From: Bacteroidota bacterium
GTDB lineage: Bacteria > Bacteroidota > Bacteroidia > B-17B0 > Aurantibacillaceae
Direction of reading: 5' to 3'
Assembly (NCBI GenBank): GCA_025359355.1
Contig: JANYGR010000257.1
Coordinates: forward strand, 1 to 6,748
Length of the DNA: 6,748 nucleotides
The notes under the pieces are model-generated. The model did not search any database. It had not been told where the DNA came from and saw nothing but the letters and a program-made list of their open reading frames with translations. Made by a program: the position numbers and the translations under genes. Below are positions 1 to 6,649 of the stretch, in pieces (the first letter of the stretch is position 1; every line of letters begins with the position of its first letter).

Positions 1-82
1 TAATGGATTGCCAATAGGATTGCAATTAATGGGACGAGATTTTGAAGAAGGAGATTTATTAAACATGGCAAAACAGATTTAA
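1..82 (+). CDS. gatA: C-terminal end of an amidase-family protein, probably Glu-tRNA(Gln)/Asp-tRNA(Asn) amidotransferase subunit A (partial)
   Basis: Only the last 27 codons are in the window (frame from base 2, stop TAA at 80-82). The tail contains GLPIGLQLMGRDFEEGDLL followed by a few residues and the stop. This matches the end of the amidase-signature fold in GatA, where a 'GLP-(hydrophobic)-G-(hydrophobic)-Q-(hydrophobic)' strand is followed by an acidic helix '(F)(D/E)E..LL' just before the terminus. GatA is the glutaminase/amidase subunit of GatCAB, which converts Glu-tRNA(Gln) or Asp-tRNA(Asn) to the amide form in the cytoplasm. Another amidase-signature enzyme would end similarly, so the exact member is inferred. 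The catalytic Lys-Ser-Ser region lies outside the window. The next gene, mrp, is on the same strand 111 bases downstream, and I see no clear terminator between them. Confidence 0.65.
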   Translation, partial: NGLPIGLQLMGRDFEEGDLLNMAKQI

Positions 83-94
83 AATTATTTATTC

Positions 95-177
95 AACACA
101 GAGTCAAAGAGAAATAAAGCACACAGAGATTTATATAAATAAACTCAGTGAACTCCTAAACTCATAACCTCTGTGTT
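95..177. repeat. Intergenic inverted repeat with ACACAGAG/CTCTGTGT arms
   Basis: The gap between gatA and mrp holds a perfect 9-base inverted repeat, AACACAGAG at 95-103 and CTCTGTGTT at 169-177. A second direct copy of ACACAGAG lies at 121-128, and the related segment ACTCAGTGAACTC lies at 143-155. The arrangement (outer arms, an internal copy, and a 'CTCAGTGAACTC' core) resembles short dispersed intergenic repeats of the 'CTCTGTG...ACTCTGTG' type that I recall from several environmental bacterial genomes. That family assignment is from memory and is not proven here. The RNA could fold into a long, imperfect hairpin. It is not followed by a T-run, so it is unlikely to be a simple intrinsic terminator for gatA. 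Confidence 0.5.
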
Positions 178-193
178 TTAAAACACGAATCAA

Positions 194-1288
194 ATGGAAA
201 TAACAATAGATAGCGTTATAGACGCTCTAAAATACGTAGATGATCCAGATCTTAAAAAAGATTTAGTAACTCTTGGAATGATTAAAGATGTAGTTGTTGA
301 CGGAAAGAATGTTGCGTTCAACGTTGTATTAACTACTCCTGCATGCCCCATGAAAGACATGATACATAATGCTTGCGTGAACGCGATTAAGCATTACGTA
401 GATAAAGATGCTATCGTTAATGTGAATATGACTGCTAATGTAACGTCTACACGCAATAAAGATTTAGGAACGTTATCACAAGTGAGAAATATTATAGCCG
501 TTGCATCAGGTAAAGGCGGAGTAGGGAAGTCTACTGTATCAGCAAACTTAGCAGTAGCCTTAGCAAAACAAGGTGCTAAAGTTGGTTTAGTAGATGCTGA
601 TATTTATGGGCCATCGCAAACGATTATGTTTGATGTGCAAAATGAAATGCCTGGAAAAGGCGAATATGAAGGCAAACCAAAGATGGCACCTGTAGAAAGT
701 TATGGCGTAAAATTAAACTCTGTTGGTTTTTTAGCAGGTCCCGATCAGGTAATCGCATTGCGTGGGCCAATGGCATCAAAAGCATTAACGCAATTATTTA
801 CCGATACAGCTTGGGGCGAATTAGATTATTTAATTGTGGATTTACCTCCAGGAACAGGAGATATACAAATTACGTTATGTAGTACGGTTCCTATTACAGG
901 CGCAGTGATTGTGAGTACGCCACAACAAGTAGCATTAGCTGATGCTCGCAAAGGAATTGCTTTATTTAAATTACCCGCTCTCAACGTGCCTGTTTTAGGT
1001 ATTGTTGAGAACATGGCTTATTTTACGCCCGAAGAATTACCAGATAATAAATATTATATTTTTGGAAAAGATGGCGCGAAAAATTTAGCAGCGGAAATGA
1101 ATTTACCGTTATTAGGACAAATACCTTTGGTGCAAAGTATCCGTGAATCGGGTGATGCAGGTCGCCCAGCTATTTTACAAGAAACAACACCACAAGCATT
1201 AGCCTTTAGAGAAATGGCACAAAACGTGGCCCAACAAGTAGCGATATTAAATGCGAGTAAATCTAAAGCTGAGGTAGAAAAAGTGTAA
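194..1288 (+). CDS. apbC: Mrp/ApbC-family iron-sulfur cluster carrier P-loop ATPase
   Basis: A 364-residue cytoplasmic protein of the Mrp/NBP35 family, whose members bind and hand over Fe-S clusters in an ATP-dependent way. Residues about 4-85 form an N-terminal MIP18/DUF59 domain containing DDPDLKKDLVTLGMIKD (16-32) and TTPACPMKDM (47-56, with Cys51, the conserved cysteine of such domains). The ATPase domain follows: a deviant Walker A SGKGGVGKST (105-114), DADIYGPS (134-141), and the Walker B/switch region VDLPPGTGD (215-223). Length and domain order are normal for the family. The C-terminal CxxC that binds the cluster in enterobacterial ApbC is absent: after ENMAYF (272-277) comes TPEELPDNKYYIFG, and the only cysteines are 51, 61 and 229. 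I recall the same substitution in other Bacteroidota Mrp proteins. The ATG at 194 gives the usual domain start; no Shine-Dalgarno site is visible. A convergent hairpin terminator follows the stop. Confidence 0.93.
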   Translation: MEITIDSVIDALKYVDDPDLKKDLVTLGMIKDVVVDGKNVAFNVVLTTPACPMKDMIHNACVNAIKHYVDKDAIVNVNMTANVTSTRNKDLGTLSQVRNIIAVASGKGGVGKSTVSANLAVALAKQGAKVGLVDADIYGPSQTIMFDVQNEMPGKGEYEGKPKMAPVESYGVKLNSVGFLAGPDQVIALRGPMASKALTQLFTDTAWGELDYLIVDLPPGTGDIQITLCSTVPITGAVIVSTPQQVALADARKGIALFKLPALNVPVLGIVENMAYFTPEELPDNKYYIFGKDGAKNLAAEMNLPLLGQIPLVQSIRESGDAGRPAILQETTPQALAFREMAQNVAQQVAILNASKSKAEVEKV

Positions 1289-1307
1289 GTGATTAACTAA
1301 TATATTT

Positions 1308-1341
1308 AAAAGCTCCTTCAATTTTTTGAAGGAGCTTTTTT
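1308..1341. terminator. Bidirectional intrinsic terminator between mrp and gldM
   Basis: A perfect 14-base-pair stem (1308-1321 with 1326-1339) closes a TTTT loop. The arms are AAAAGCTCCTTCAA and TTGAAGGAGCTTTT. On the plus strand the stem runs into six T (1336-1341), a classic Rho-independent terminator 20 bases after the mrp stop. On the minus strand the complementary stem also ends in four T (from the A-run 1308-1311) and lies 5 bases after the stop of the convergent gldM gene. It should therefore end transcription from both sides. Confidence 0.92.
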
Positions 1342-1344
1342 GTA

Positions 1345-3006
1345 TTATGATTTTAATTTTAGTTGAGCCATTGGTATTGACACGACACCTCGAGGGGTTT
1401 GTACTTTAATATTATCGATGTACGCTTTTTGTCCAACGCGCATTCTGCTTAAAGCAAGTTTAGCTTCTTGCGACAAACTATTTCCTGTGCAGTATATTGG
1501 CGCTATTCCAGATACTTCAACATCAAAGCTTTTCACAACCATTGTAACAGGAAACATAAAGCCTGGAGATTCGGCACCTAAACTTCCAAGATTTCTTAGT
1601 TCATTTTTAGATAGCTCTATAGTTGATACAGCTAATCTTCCTCCAATTTTTAAAACAGCAGGTGGAATATCTCTTACTCTAAATACTTTTACAGGTCCTT
1701 GTTGTTGGTATACGCCATTAACTTTTGCAGAGACAGCTACACTGCAAGTGCCAGATGTTTTGGCCGTTAAAATATATTTTCCTGCAACGGTTGGTTTCGT
1801 TTCTGCTCCGCATCCAGTTATAGTTACTTTTAAATCGGAAGGTGAAAAGCCAGCTGCCGAAACACTTACTGGGTTTTCAATTCCTGCATAAAAAATATTC
1901 ATATTATCGGCCGCTACTGCTGTAAATGGTGGTGCTACTGTATACAAATAATCAAAAGGATAATATTCATCAACACCTCTGGAATTCTTGTATTTGATAA
2001 CACCCTTTAATTCCTTTTGTCCAATCGCATTTGTTTGCGCTTCATAAGCTCCCATTCCATCTTTTATGGCAATGGCAGAGCCTGGGTTAATTAATTTTTT
2101 TGAAGTCGTATCATACACACCACCAATTAATACCTCCATTCTTTCTGGCGTTAATTCAGAGCTTGAAGCGCCTAAAACTATGTTTGCTTTGAATGGTTGT
2201 CCCGATAATACATAGGCAGATGGAGCAACAACATCGGCATGTAATTTATCAGCTTTAAAAACAAATTTACTGGAAGCTGCTGAAAACACATGTAAGAATT
2301 CAGACTCTGTATTTTTCATGTCTGCTTGAATTTTATTGAGATTAGTGATAACGGCAGCCATAGGCATATTATAAAAGTTTTCTAACTCCCAATTTAATTT
2401 AATACCATGGTCTTCAATGTTTCTATCAATGGGTTTGATGTTATTAAGTTTTTGTTTGAGCGCATTGATATCAGCTTGATCTAATTTTGTATCACTATTT
2501 TTTTGCATGTTGTCGAGTATACTTAGTAAATGACTGTGTAGATTAGATAGCTGTAAACGTAGGTCTTTGGCACTATACTTATCTGTTTTAGGTTTGTAGG
2601 TGTCGCTACCAATTAAGATGTGGGTGGGAGTATCATAATCATCCAGCTTATCCATAAAACGTAATTGAGATGTATCTTTTTTGTTTGGACCTTCCGTTTT
2701 TTGAACGATCAAAAGTTTCATACTATCAATATACCTATTTACAGTACTGATGCTGTTTTGAGCATCAATGGCTTTAAGCAAATATGGCTTGGCTTCGTAG
2801 TTTCCATCTTTAACATAAGCCTCAAAAGCTTGCCTAATACGGATATTATTTTCATCTAAAATTACTTTTGATTTCTCGAGGCTTTCATCAACCATAACAA
2901 ATCCTTTTAAAATTTCTTTAGATACATTCAATGCGAGAAGGGCTGTGAGTACTAGGTACATCATGCCTATCATTTTTTGACGGGGAGTTTCTTTACCAGA
3001 TGACAT
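1345..3006 (-). CDS. gldM: GldM/PorM-type type IX secretion and gliding motor protein, not in a gldKLMN cluster
   Basis: The 553-residue product is slightly longer than the roughly 510-520 residues of characterised GldM/PorM. In the known system, a GldM dimer inserts one helix per chain into the inner-membrane GldL ring, using the proton gradient to drive motion, and spans the periplasm to GldK/GldN at the outer membrane. The N-terminus TPRQKMIGMMYLVLTALLAL (7-26) followed by NVSKEIL is the family signature: a short cytoplasmic tail with Arg9 and one transmembrane helix (about 11-33). I recall Arg9 being important in the GldLM motor. The rest fits the four periplasmic domains: helical D1 (about 36-250), Ig-like D2 (about 255-360), D3 (about 365-445) and D4 (about 447-553, starting FRVRDIPPAVLKIGG and including RMRVGQKAYIDNIKV). 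Cys399 and Cys421 in D3 could form a disulfide. No truncation is seen. Unusually, no gldL precedes it and no gldN follows; it is divergent from aspartate kinase and ends in a terminator. It may be a paralogue of a clustered gldM elsewhere or the only copy. Confidence 0.9.
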   Translation of the reverse strand: MSSGKETPRQKMIGMMYLVLTALLALNVSKEILKGFVMVDESLEKSKVILDENNIRIRQAFEAYVKDGNYEAKPYLLKAIDAQNSISTVNRYIDSMKLLIVQKTEGPNKKDTSQLRFMDKLDDYDTPTHILIGSDTYKPKTDKYSAKDLRLQLSNLHSHLLSILDNMQKNSDTKLDQADINALKQKLNNIKPIDRNIEDHGIKLNWELENFYNMPMAAVITNLNKIQADMKNTESEFLHVFSAASSKFVFKADKLHADVVAPSAYVLSGQPFKANIVLGASSSELTPERMEVLIGGVYDTTSKKLINPGSAIAIKDGMGAYEAQTNAIGQKELKGVIKYKNSRGVDEYYPFDYLYTVAPPFTAVAADNMNIFYAGIENPVSVSAAGFSPSDLKVTITGCGAETKPTVAGKYILTAKTSGTCSVAVSAKVNGVYQQQGPVKVFRVRDIPPAVLKIGGRLAVSTIELSKNELRNLGSLGAESPGFMFPVTMVVKSFDVEVSGIAPIYCTGNSLSQEAKLALSRMRVGQKAYIDNIKVQTPRGVVSIPMAQLKLKS

Positions 3007-3272
3007 AAGTAGAAGTTTTAGTTAGAACACCTTTATTGAATGCCTTTTTGTCGTTAAACTTCATTTTCAAAATGCTCATTTACCCATGTAAACTGCGCTT
3101 TTAAAAACTTGTTTGCCTAAAAAATTCTATTTAATAAAGATGTTCTATAGTGTATAGTTTAGTGAATTACTTATATAATGCTTTGTAAAATAATAGTTAC
3201 AAGTTTTTTGAAAAATAAATTTTACGGAATATTATATTGATAGTCTCATGCTTATATTTGTTTAAATAAAAA
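3007..3272. promoter_or_regulatory. Divergent intergenic region between gldM and aspartate kinase
   Basis: These 266 very AT-rich bases must contain the promoters of both gldM (leftward) and aspartate kinase (rightward). I find no convincing ORF, tRNA or terminator in them. Two inverted motifs are visible. One is a perfect 10-base inverted repeat, AAAAACTTGT at 3103-3112 and ACAAGTTTTT at 3199-3208. The other is a small palindrome, CTATA-GTG-TATAG, at 3145-3157 between those arms. Either could be an operator, but both are AT-rich and could arise by chance. No match to the Bacteroidota -7 element TAnnTTTG was found reading toward gldM. Confidence 0.5.
3253..3260 (+). promoter_or_regulatory. 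Candidate Bacteroidota -7 promoter element for aspartate kinase
   Basis: TATATTTG fits the Bacteroidota housekeeping -7 consensus TAnnTTTG exactly and ends 12 bases before the aspartate kinase ATG, implying a very short leader. No TTTG -33 element stands at the expected 17-23 base spacing; the nearest TTG (3237-3239) is only 13 bases upstream. In DNA this AT-rich the match may be accidental. Confidence 0.3.
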
Positions 3273-4547
3273 ATGAGTATGCAAGTATTTAAGTTTGGCG
3301 GTGCATCTGTAAAAGACGCTGATGGTGTAAAAAATGTAGCTGAGGTTTTAAAACAATTTCCTAATGAAAAATTATGTATGGTTATTTCTGCAATGGGAAA
3401 AACCACGAACGCTTTAGAACGATTAACCAAAGCCTTTTTTTATAAAACAGAAAATGCAGAAGAAATTTTAGAAGAAATAAAAAATGCACATTATACTATT
3501 TGTAAAAATTTATTTACTAATACCTCTCATCCAATTTATACTGATTTAGAAAACACCTTTGTAGAACTGCATTGGGCCATAGAAGACGAGCCAACACATA
3601 GTTATGATTTTGAGTACGATCAAATTGTAAGCATTGGCGAAGTTGTATCAACTAAAATTGTTTCAGCTTATTTAAATGATGTTGGGATTACCAATAAATG
3701 GATAGATGCTCGTGGATTGATACAAACTGATAATACATACCGCGAAGGAAAAGTAAATTTTGAATTAACAGAAACTTTGGTAAAAGCTCAAATAGAGCCT
3801 CAGTTGATTAATCAACGCATGGTTGTAACACAAGGTTTTATTGGAGGAACATCTGAAAATTTCACCACAACATTAGGACGTGAAGGATCAGATTACACCG
3901 CGTCTATATTGGCTTACTGCTTAAATGCAAAGAATGTAACCATTTGGAAAGACGTACCTGGTGTGTTAAATGCAGATCCAAAATGGTTTACAAAAACAAA
4001 AAAAATTGATGAGTTAACCTATCAAGATGCCATTGAATTAACGTACTATGGTGCAACCGTTATTCATCCAAAAACCATCAAACCCTTGCAGAATAAGCAA
4101 ATCCCACTTTATGTAAAATCCTTTTTAAATCCTAAAGAAAGTGGCACTGTTATTAAAGATGGAGATAATCGGTTAAACATTCCTTCTTATATATTTAAAA
4201 TTAATCAAGTATTAATTTCTATTCAACCGAAAGATTTTTCGTTTATAGCTGAAGATAATTTGAGTGATATTTTTGAATTGTTTTCCAAACATGGAATCAA
4301 GATAAATTTGATGCAATTATCTGCCATTAGTTTTTCGGTGTGTTGCGACTATGATGCTGAGAAAATAAAAGTATTAGTTGCCGCACTTCAACAAACGTTT
4401 AAGGTATTGTATAATTCTAATTTAGAATTGATGACGGTGCGTTATTATACTCCAGAAACCATTGATGTATTGACTAAAAACAAATTAATTTTGTTAGAGC
4501 AAAAAAGTAGGTTTACGGTACAAATGGTAATGAAAAACGAAGAATAA
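3273..4547 (+). CDS. lysC: Aspartate kinase, monofunctional
   Basis: The 424-residue product would phosphorylate L-aspartate with ATP to form aspartyl-phosphate, the first step toward lysine/diaminopimelate, threonine and methionine, in the cytoplasm. The amino-acid kinase fold covers about residues 3-290 with the family motifs in order: KFGGAS (7-12), GEVVST (122-127), TQGFIGG (186-192), TTLGREGSDYTA (199-210), WKDVPGVLNADP (225-236) and ELTYYGATVIHPKT (255-268). The remaining part (about 305-424, including VLISIQPKDFSFIAEDNL) is an ACT-type regulatory region, so feedback inhibition by a pathway amino acid is likely; which one cannot be told. No homoserine dehydrogenase domain follows, so it is not a ThrA-type fusion. 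Length is usual for single-function enzymes. The start at 3273 gives MSMQVFKFGG; Met3 is an alternative. No Shine-Dalgarno site is seen, and the start is preceded by TTTAAATAAAAA. The symbol lysC is by function only, since paralogues may exist elsewhere. corA follows after 38 bases. Confidence 0.93.
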   Translation: MSMQVFKFGGASVKDADGVKNVAEVLKQFPNEKLCMVISAMGKTTNALERLTKAFFYKTENAEEILEEIKNAHYTICKNLFTNTSHPIYTDLENTFVELHWAIEDEPTHSYDFEYDQIVSIGEVVSTKIVSAYLNDVGITNKWIDARGLIQTDNTYREGKVNFELTETLVKAQIEPQLINQRMVVTQGFIGGTSENFTTTLGREGSDYTASILAYCLNAKNVTIWKDVPGVLNADPKWFTKTKKIDELTYQDAIELTYYGATVIHPKTIKPLQNKQIPLYVKSFLNPKESGTVIKDGDNRLNIPSYIFKINQVLISIQPKDFSFIAEDNLSDIFELFSKHGIKINLMQLSAISFSVCCDYDAEKIKVLVAALQQTFKVLYNSNLELMTVRYYTPETIDVLTKNKLILLEQKSRFTVQMVMKNEE

Positions 4548-4585
4548 ATAATTGATTAATCACTAATTAAAATAAAAAAAACAGC

Positions 4586-5629
4586 ATGGTAAAACCTCAT
4601 AATGTTGGTGCGCCTCCAGGAACCTTATTTTATAGTGGAGAAGAGAGAACTGATAAAATAAAAATCACATTGATCGAGTACAACGACACGGAGTATTTCG
4701 AAGAACAATATTTTGATTTAGCGGATTGTTTATCCCACGTAAAGCCTAATATGATCAAATGGATCAATGTAGAAGGTTTGCATGATACTGATTTAATTGA
4801 GAAATTAGGTAAGTTTTATAACATTCATCCATTAACGTTAGAAGATATTGTACATGTAGATCAACGTGCAAAGTTTGAAGATTTCGAACACTACGTAGTT
4901 GCAATCATGCGCATGATAAACTATACAACGGAAGTAGAGTCAGAGCAATTAGCAATTGTACTTTGCGAAAATACCGTTATCTCTTTTCAAGAACCGCACG
5001 GTGGCGATGCTTTTGATATTATCAGAAATCGGTTAAGAACCTGTAAGGGCAGAGTGAGAAAGCTTGGCGCTGATTATTTAGCTTATGCGTTGATGGATGC
5101 GGTAGTGGATTGTTATTTTACAGCCATCGAAAAAATTGGTGATAGAATTGAAGTGATTGAAGAAGAAATTATTAGCGATTCCGATAAAAAATCTATTTTA
5201 GAGTTATACAGATTGAAACGCGAAATGATTTATTTACGCAAACAAGTTTGGCCAATGCGTGATTTAATTAATAACATGATTCGATCAGAAACCATATTAA
5301 TCAATGCTTCTAGCGATATTTATTTAAGGGATTTAAGCGATCACGTCACTCGTATTATTGATACAGTGGAAACCTACCGTGATTTATTATCTGGCATTAT
5401 GGATATTTACTTAAGTACCAATGCCAATAAAATGAATGAAGTAATGAAGGTATTAACTATTATGTCTTCTATTTTTATACCAATTACATTTATGGTAGGA
5501 GTGTATGGAATGAATTTCGATAATATGCCTGAACTAAAAACACAACATGGCTATTATGTATTGTGGGGCGTCATGTTAACTACGGTTATCGGATTACTTG
5601 TTTATTTCAAACGAAGAAAGTGGTTGTAG
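4586..5629 (+). CDS. corA: CorA-family Mg2+/Co2+ channel transporter
   Basis: The 347-residue inner-membrane protein has the CorA plan: a large soluble N-terminal domain (about 1-240), a long helix (about 245-290) leading into the pore, and two C-terminal transmembrane segments (about 287-306 and 323-341). The diagnostic selectivity motif YGMN is at 307-310, just after the first membrane helix, in VGVYGMNFDNMPEL. Upstream, NKMNEVMKVLT (281-291) matches the conserved gate-helix end. The protein closes with the basic tail KRRKWL, placed on the cytoplasmic side as in the family. Pentameric assembly and Mg2+ or Co2+ import are inferred from the family; ion preference cannot be read from sequence. 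The gene starts 38 bases after aspartate kinase on the same strand without a terminator between them, so co-transcription is likely. The ATG is preceded by an A-rich run and lacks a Shine-Dalgarno site. Confidence 0.93.
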   Translation: MVKPHNVGAPPGTLFYSGEERTDKIKITLIEYNDTEYFEEQYFDLADCLSHVKPNMIKWINVEGLHDTDLIEKLGKFYNIHPLTLEDIVHVDQRAKFEDFEHYVVAIMRMINYTTEVESEQLAIVLCENTVISFQEPHGGDAFDIIRNRLRTCKGRVRKLGADYLAYALMDAVVDCYFTAIEKIGDRIEVIEEEIISDSDKKSILELYRLKREMIYLRKQVWPMRDLINNMIRSETILINASSDIYLRDLSDHVTRIIDTVETYRDLLSGIMDIYLSTNANKMNEVMKVLTIMSSIFIPITFMVGVYGMNFDNMPELKTQHGYYVLWGVMLTTVIGLLVYFKRRKWL

Positions 5630-5671
5630 CGTTTTACTTAGTTCGAAATCGCTTGAAACAGTTTTCTATAA

Positions 5672-6649
5672 TTATAAATTGTAGTAGAATCGTAATCCAA
5701 AACCGTTTTGTAATTTATAACTAGGAGTATCTCCTAAGTTTATTTTATCGTAAGAAGGATTATACAACACTTGTATTGTGTATTTTGGATTGATGGTTAG
5801 GTGTAAACCCGCACCAGCAAAGATGCCTACGCCTACACCTGTTAGTTGAGCATGGAAAGCATTATATTGTGATGTATTATATATAGAAGCTAAATCAATA
5901 ACTAAAGGAGGAACACTGGGGTTACTGCTTTGTATCATGGCTTGGTTTTTTAAAAATTTCGCCATTACTACATTTAAACCACCTTCCACAAAAAAATTGA
6001 CTTTATCATTAGTGCCCAACACTTTTTGGTATCCTAATTGAAACATCAATCGTTGTTCGCCTCCGGTAATAGTACCTTGGCGAAGATAGGTTTGTGATGG
6101 TGACCCATTAACTGTATTTGTAGTAGCAATTGTAAATTTACCATTAACGGTAAGTTTAGTTCCATTTACATTAAAAATAATAGAACTCGTTTTATTTAGA
6201 TTATAACTTCCGTTGAAGCCTACTAAATAAGTCATGTTATACGTTAAATCATAAGGCATATCTGTTGGGCCAAAACTCCAATCGCCAGAATTAACTCCTA
6301 AAGTTTGCGCAACAAGATCGGTACCAGTTGTTGTTCCTGTGTTCACGCTATTACTCGGGTTACTCGTATGCCCGCCATAATAGTTCATGAAGGATTTCAT
6401 TTGACTATTAGCAAAATCATTTTTTATACCATTGACATCAAAGCCATAGCCGTCGTACGTGTTAGCGGTATATTTATTAGCAAAGTAAGTTCCAATAAAT
6501 AAGCCTACATGTAATTTTTTTCCAGAAGTAGTAATAGGATGATTGGTTGTATCCTGCTCTGACTCTATGTCTTGTGCCTTAGCAGTATTTGAATAAAACA
6601 ATGAAGCACTAATTATAAAATAGAAAAGAAGTATGTTAAAATATTTCAT
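5672..6649 (-). CDS. Secreted protein, probable outer-membrane beta-barrel
   Basis: The 325-residue product is counted from the ATG at 6649. The N-terminus MKYFNILLFYFIISASLFYS is a typical Sec signal peptide, with a likely signal peptidase I site after TAKA (residue 25, mature start QD). I chose this ATG because the in-frame TTG at 6655 adds only two residues and the signal peptide fits the ATG best. The mature part has no long hydrophobic helix. It shows alternating aromatic/Gly-rich strands, for example LHVGLFIGTYF (46-56), YLVGFNGSYNL (141-151), QRLMFQLGYQKVL (199-211), FFVEGGLNVVMAKF (219-232), and a closing LQNGFGLRFYYNL whose aromatic-rich last strand is typical of outer-membrane barrels. 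A long Ser/Thr/Asn/Gly-rich stretch (about 90-125) is likely a surface loop. It looks like a generic Bacteroidota outer-membrane beta-barrel protein; I do not recognise a specific function. It converges with corA, with a 42-base gap. Confidence 0.75.
   Translation of the reverse strand: MKYFNILLFYFIISASLFYSNTAKAQDIESEQDTTNHPITTSGKKLHVGLFIGTYFANKYTANTYDGYGFDVNGIKNDFANSQMKSFMNYYGGHTSNPSNSVNTGTTTGTDLVAQTLGVNSGDWSFGPTDMPYDLTYNMTYLVGFNGSYNLNKTSSIIFNVNGTKLTVNGKFTIATTNTVNGSPSQTYLRQGTITGGEQRLMFQLGYQKVLGTNDKVNFFVEGGLNVVMAKFLKNQAMIQSSNPSVPPLVIDLASIYNTSQYNAFHAQLTGVGVGIFAGAGLHLTINPKYTIQVLYNPSYDKINLGDTPSYKLQNGFGLRFYYNL

Noticed and set aside
95..177. CRISPR-like reading of the repeated ACACAGAG units
   Set aside because: The units are 8-9 bases long, partly inverted and irregularly spaced, with no spacers of constant length and no cas genes.
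826..1014. 62-codon minus-strand frame inside mrp
   Set aside because: Antisense to the conserved Walker B region of mrp, so its openness follows from the coding constraint of mrp.
1418..1891. 157-codon open frame on the plus strand
   Set aside because: It lies wholly antisense within gldM, whose protein is clearly recognisable; the translation resembles no family and has no initiation context.
2665..2859. 64-codon plus-strand frame inside gldM
   Set aside because: Antisense shadow of a well-supported gene; no recognisable features.
3197..3430. 77-codon minus-strand frame crossing the aspartate kinase start
   Set aside because: Overlaps the conserved KFGGAS coding region in antisense, and its own sequence shows no family signature.
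4553..4562. Palindrome TGATTAATCA between aspartate kinase and corA
   Set aside because: A 10-base AT-rich palindrome is expected by chance in such DNA, and there is no sign of a separate corA promoter.
5628..5653. Possible hairpin (AGCG with CGCT) after the corA stop
   Set aside because: Only four base pairs around an 18-base loop and no following T-run; too weak to call a terminator.
6305..6502. 65-codon plus-strand frame within the outer-membrane protein gene
   Set aside because: Antisense shadow with no signal peptide, domain or start context of its own.
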